From contig CM062289.1 in the NCBI GenBank assembly GCA_031216915.1, forward strand, positions 20,190,520-20,254,519: a DNA stretch of 64,000 nt. The letters run 5' to 3'. The notes below the pieces were generated by a model. It worked only from the letters and a program-made list of their open reading frames with translations. It was not told where the DNA came from and made no database searches. Each line of letters starts with the position of its first letter. Position 1 is the stretch's first letter. A program made the translations under genes and the position numbers. The DNA comes from Pictodentalium vernedei. Taxonomy: Eukaryota > Mollusca > Scaphopoda > Dentaliida > Dentaliidae. Shown in pieces: positions 62,996 to 64,000 of the stretch.

Positions 62996-64000
62996 CTATT
63001 TCCAGAATATATCGCTAACGATATATCTGGAAAACTGAGAAGCAGTCAACAGCAACCAAGCATTGAACCAGTTTGCAGTACCACCAAATAGTTCCCGAAT
63101 ACGATGGGCTATACCACTCCCTTTCCCAGATGCACAATAGAGGCGCCTGACACTAATAATGCTGTTGCCGCTTTCACGAATAACAATTGATGTGGCTAAA
63201 TTGTTGGAAATGTGTAGAAATGGGTAAAATCTAGATGTTATTTCTTTGAACTGCTGCGACACCCTGTTAAAAGCGCCTAGCATCGTCATATCTCTAAAGA
63301 GTGCTTTTGAAATAATTATTTGCAGAATTTCTACTGGCAAAACAGGTAAAACCCCATGTTCTCTTGCATCTTGTCTGCCGGGTACATTGTCTTCCGAGTC
63401 ACCACCCATCTGATTCGCCAGATCACGAGTATCACACGAATCAGGTATAGGTGACTGATTCGGGGAGACAAGGTCCCGTTCCAATGTATCATGTCTTCCA
63501 CTAGCATTGTCATCAGAGTCACTACCTATCTGGTTCGCCCGATCACAAATATCAGACGAATCAGATGCAGGTATTTGATTCTGACGGACATTGCAAGTCG
63601 AGGTCTGTATGTTGTTCAATATTTTCGATCGATTCATGCTTGATGGACATATGCTAACATAGTGGTCACCATGGCCTTCGGCCATGTGTCCTAAATATAA
63701 TGTGGGCAAGTTACCGTTGATTTGTCCATTGGGAGACAGAAGGCGTGTTCCGCCCGCACCAAGCGAAGAGGAGACAGAGATCTGAACGTGGTAAATTTCA
63801 CTTACTCTCTGTAAAGTGATATGGTCACCATATGTCCCATCACGCCCCATGTTTGTAATGTACCGTCCAAAATCACCGTTTTCCACGTAATCACCCATAT
63901 AATCACCAAGACTGTTATAAGGATTCCTCTGAAGGTCGGACACAATTTCGGATCGCAAGGTCTCTTGTGATCTATAGATACCAATATGGGCTAGCTGATC
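62996..64000 (-). CDS. OTU-like protease with F-box-like region, 5' end outside window
   Basis: The frame is open from the window edge to its stop at 62,996 (334 codons). The left half reads as an OTU domain: DQLAHIGIYRSQETLRSEIV, then TYGDHITLQRVSEIYHVQI and GHGDHYVSI, whose His is the expected catalytic residue. The nucleophilic Cys would lie upstream of the window. Next come two copies of an acidic unit of about 35 residues (RANQIGSDSDDNASGRHD / LANQMGGDSEDNVPGRQD). An F-box-like LPVEILQIIISKAL...AFNRVSQQFK follows. The combination suggests ubiquitin-linked function. It may be a host gene or a domesticated or transposon gene; introns cannot be excluded. Confidence 0.6.
   Translation of the reverse strand, partial: DQLAHIGIYRSQETLRSEIVSDLQRNPYNSLGDYMGDYVENGDFGRYITNMGRDGTYGDHITLQRVSEIYHVQISVSSSLGAGGTRLLSPNGQINGNLPTLYLGHMAEGHGDHYVSICPSSMNRSKILNNIQTSTCNVRQNQIPASDSSDICDRANQIGSDSDDNASGRHDTLERDLVSPNQSPIPDSCDTRDLANQMGGDSEDNVPGRQDAREHGVLPVLPVEILQIIISKALFRDMTMLGAFNRVSQQFKEITSRFYPFLHISNNLATSIVIRESGNSIISVRRLYCASGKGSGIAHRIRELFGGTANWFNAWLLLTASQFSRYIVSDIFWK

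Overview
This is eukaryotic nuclear DNA, very probably from a marine invertebrate. The SINE tails, CWG-targeting Harbingers, a Penelope-like remnant and the Polinton would all fit a mollusc or another lophotrochozoan, but the sequence does not fix the species. It is gene-poor and AT-rich. Almost everything recognisable is a transposable element or an integrated virus-like element. The only candidate that might be a host gene is an OTU/F-box-like ORF running off the right edge.

Layout. 1-2,607 (minus): gag-like part of an LTR retrotransposon, followed by an overlapping ORF that carries a further zinc knuckle and a macro (ADP-ribose-binding-type) domain and runs off the left edge. 4,058-5,500: remnant of a PIF/Harbinger element (C). 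6,773-10,653: Harbinger A, apparently complete, with an intact DDE transposase and a Myb/SANT-like partner. 10,657-20,989: Harbinger B, abutting A on a shared CTG target site, with a broken transposase, an intact Myb-like gene, a nested non-LTR retrotransposon and a piggyBac-like MITE. 21,000-32,890: SINEs, palindromic MITEs, a non-autonomous Helitron and a Penelope-like fragment.

32,897-51,518: a full-length Polinton/Maverick (adintovirus-like) element of 18,622 bp with 562-bp terminal inverted repeats and a 6-bp target duplication (AACGAG). It encodes a zinc-ribbon/phospholipase A2 protein, retroviral-type integrase, candidate double-jelly-roll capsid protein, a tail-fibre-like repeat protein, adenain-type protease, protein-primed DNA polymerase B, packaging ATPase, candidate penton protein and several small structural or unknown proteins. 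Plus-strand genes occupy the left end, minus-strand genes the middle and right. Several genes carry in-frame stops or frameshifts, the integrase looks internally shortened and the protease lacks its expected catalytic His, so this copy is probably dead, although its ends still match at about 98%. Hairpins with a common stem lie at the 3' ends of plus-strand genes, and one upstream block is present three times.

51,519-64,000: tandem palindromic repeats, a 5S-rRNA-headed SINE, a paralogue of the DNA flanking the Harbinger pair (it preserves the empty target site), minisatellites, long foldback elements, more SINEs, and the partial OTU/F-box-like gene.
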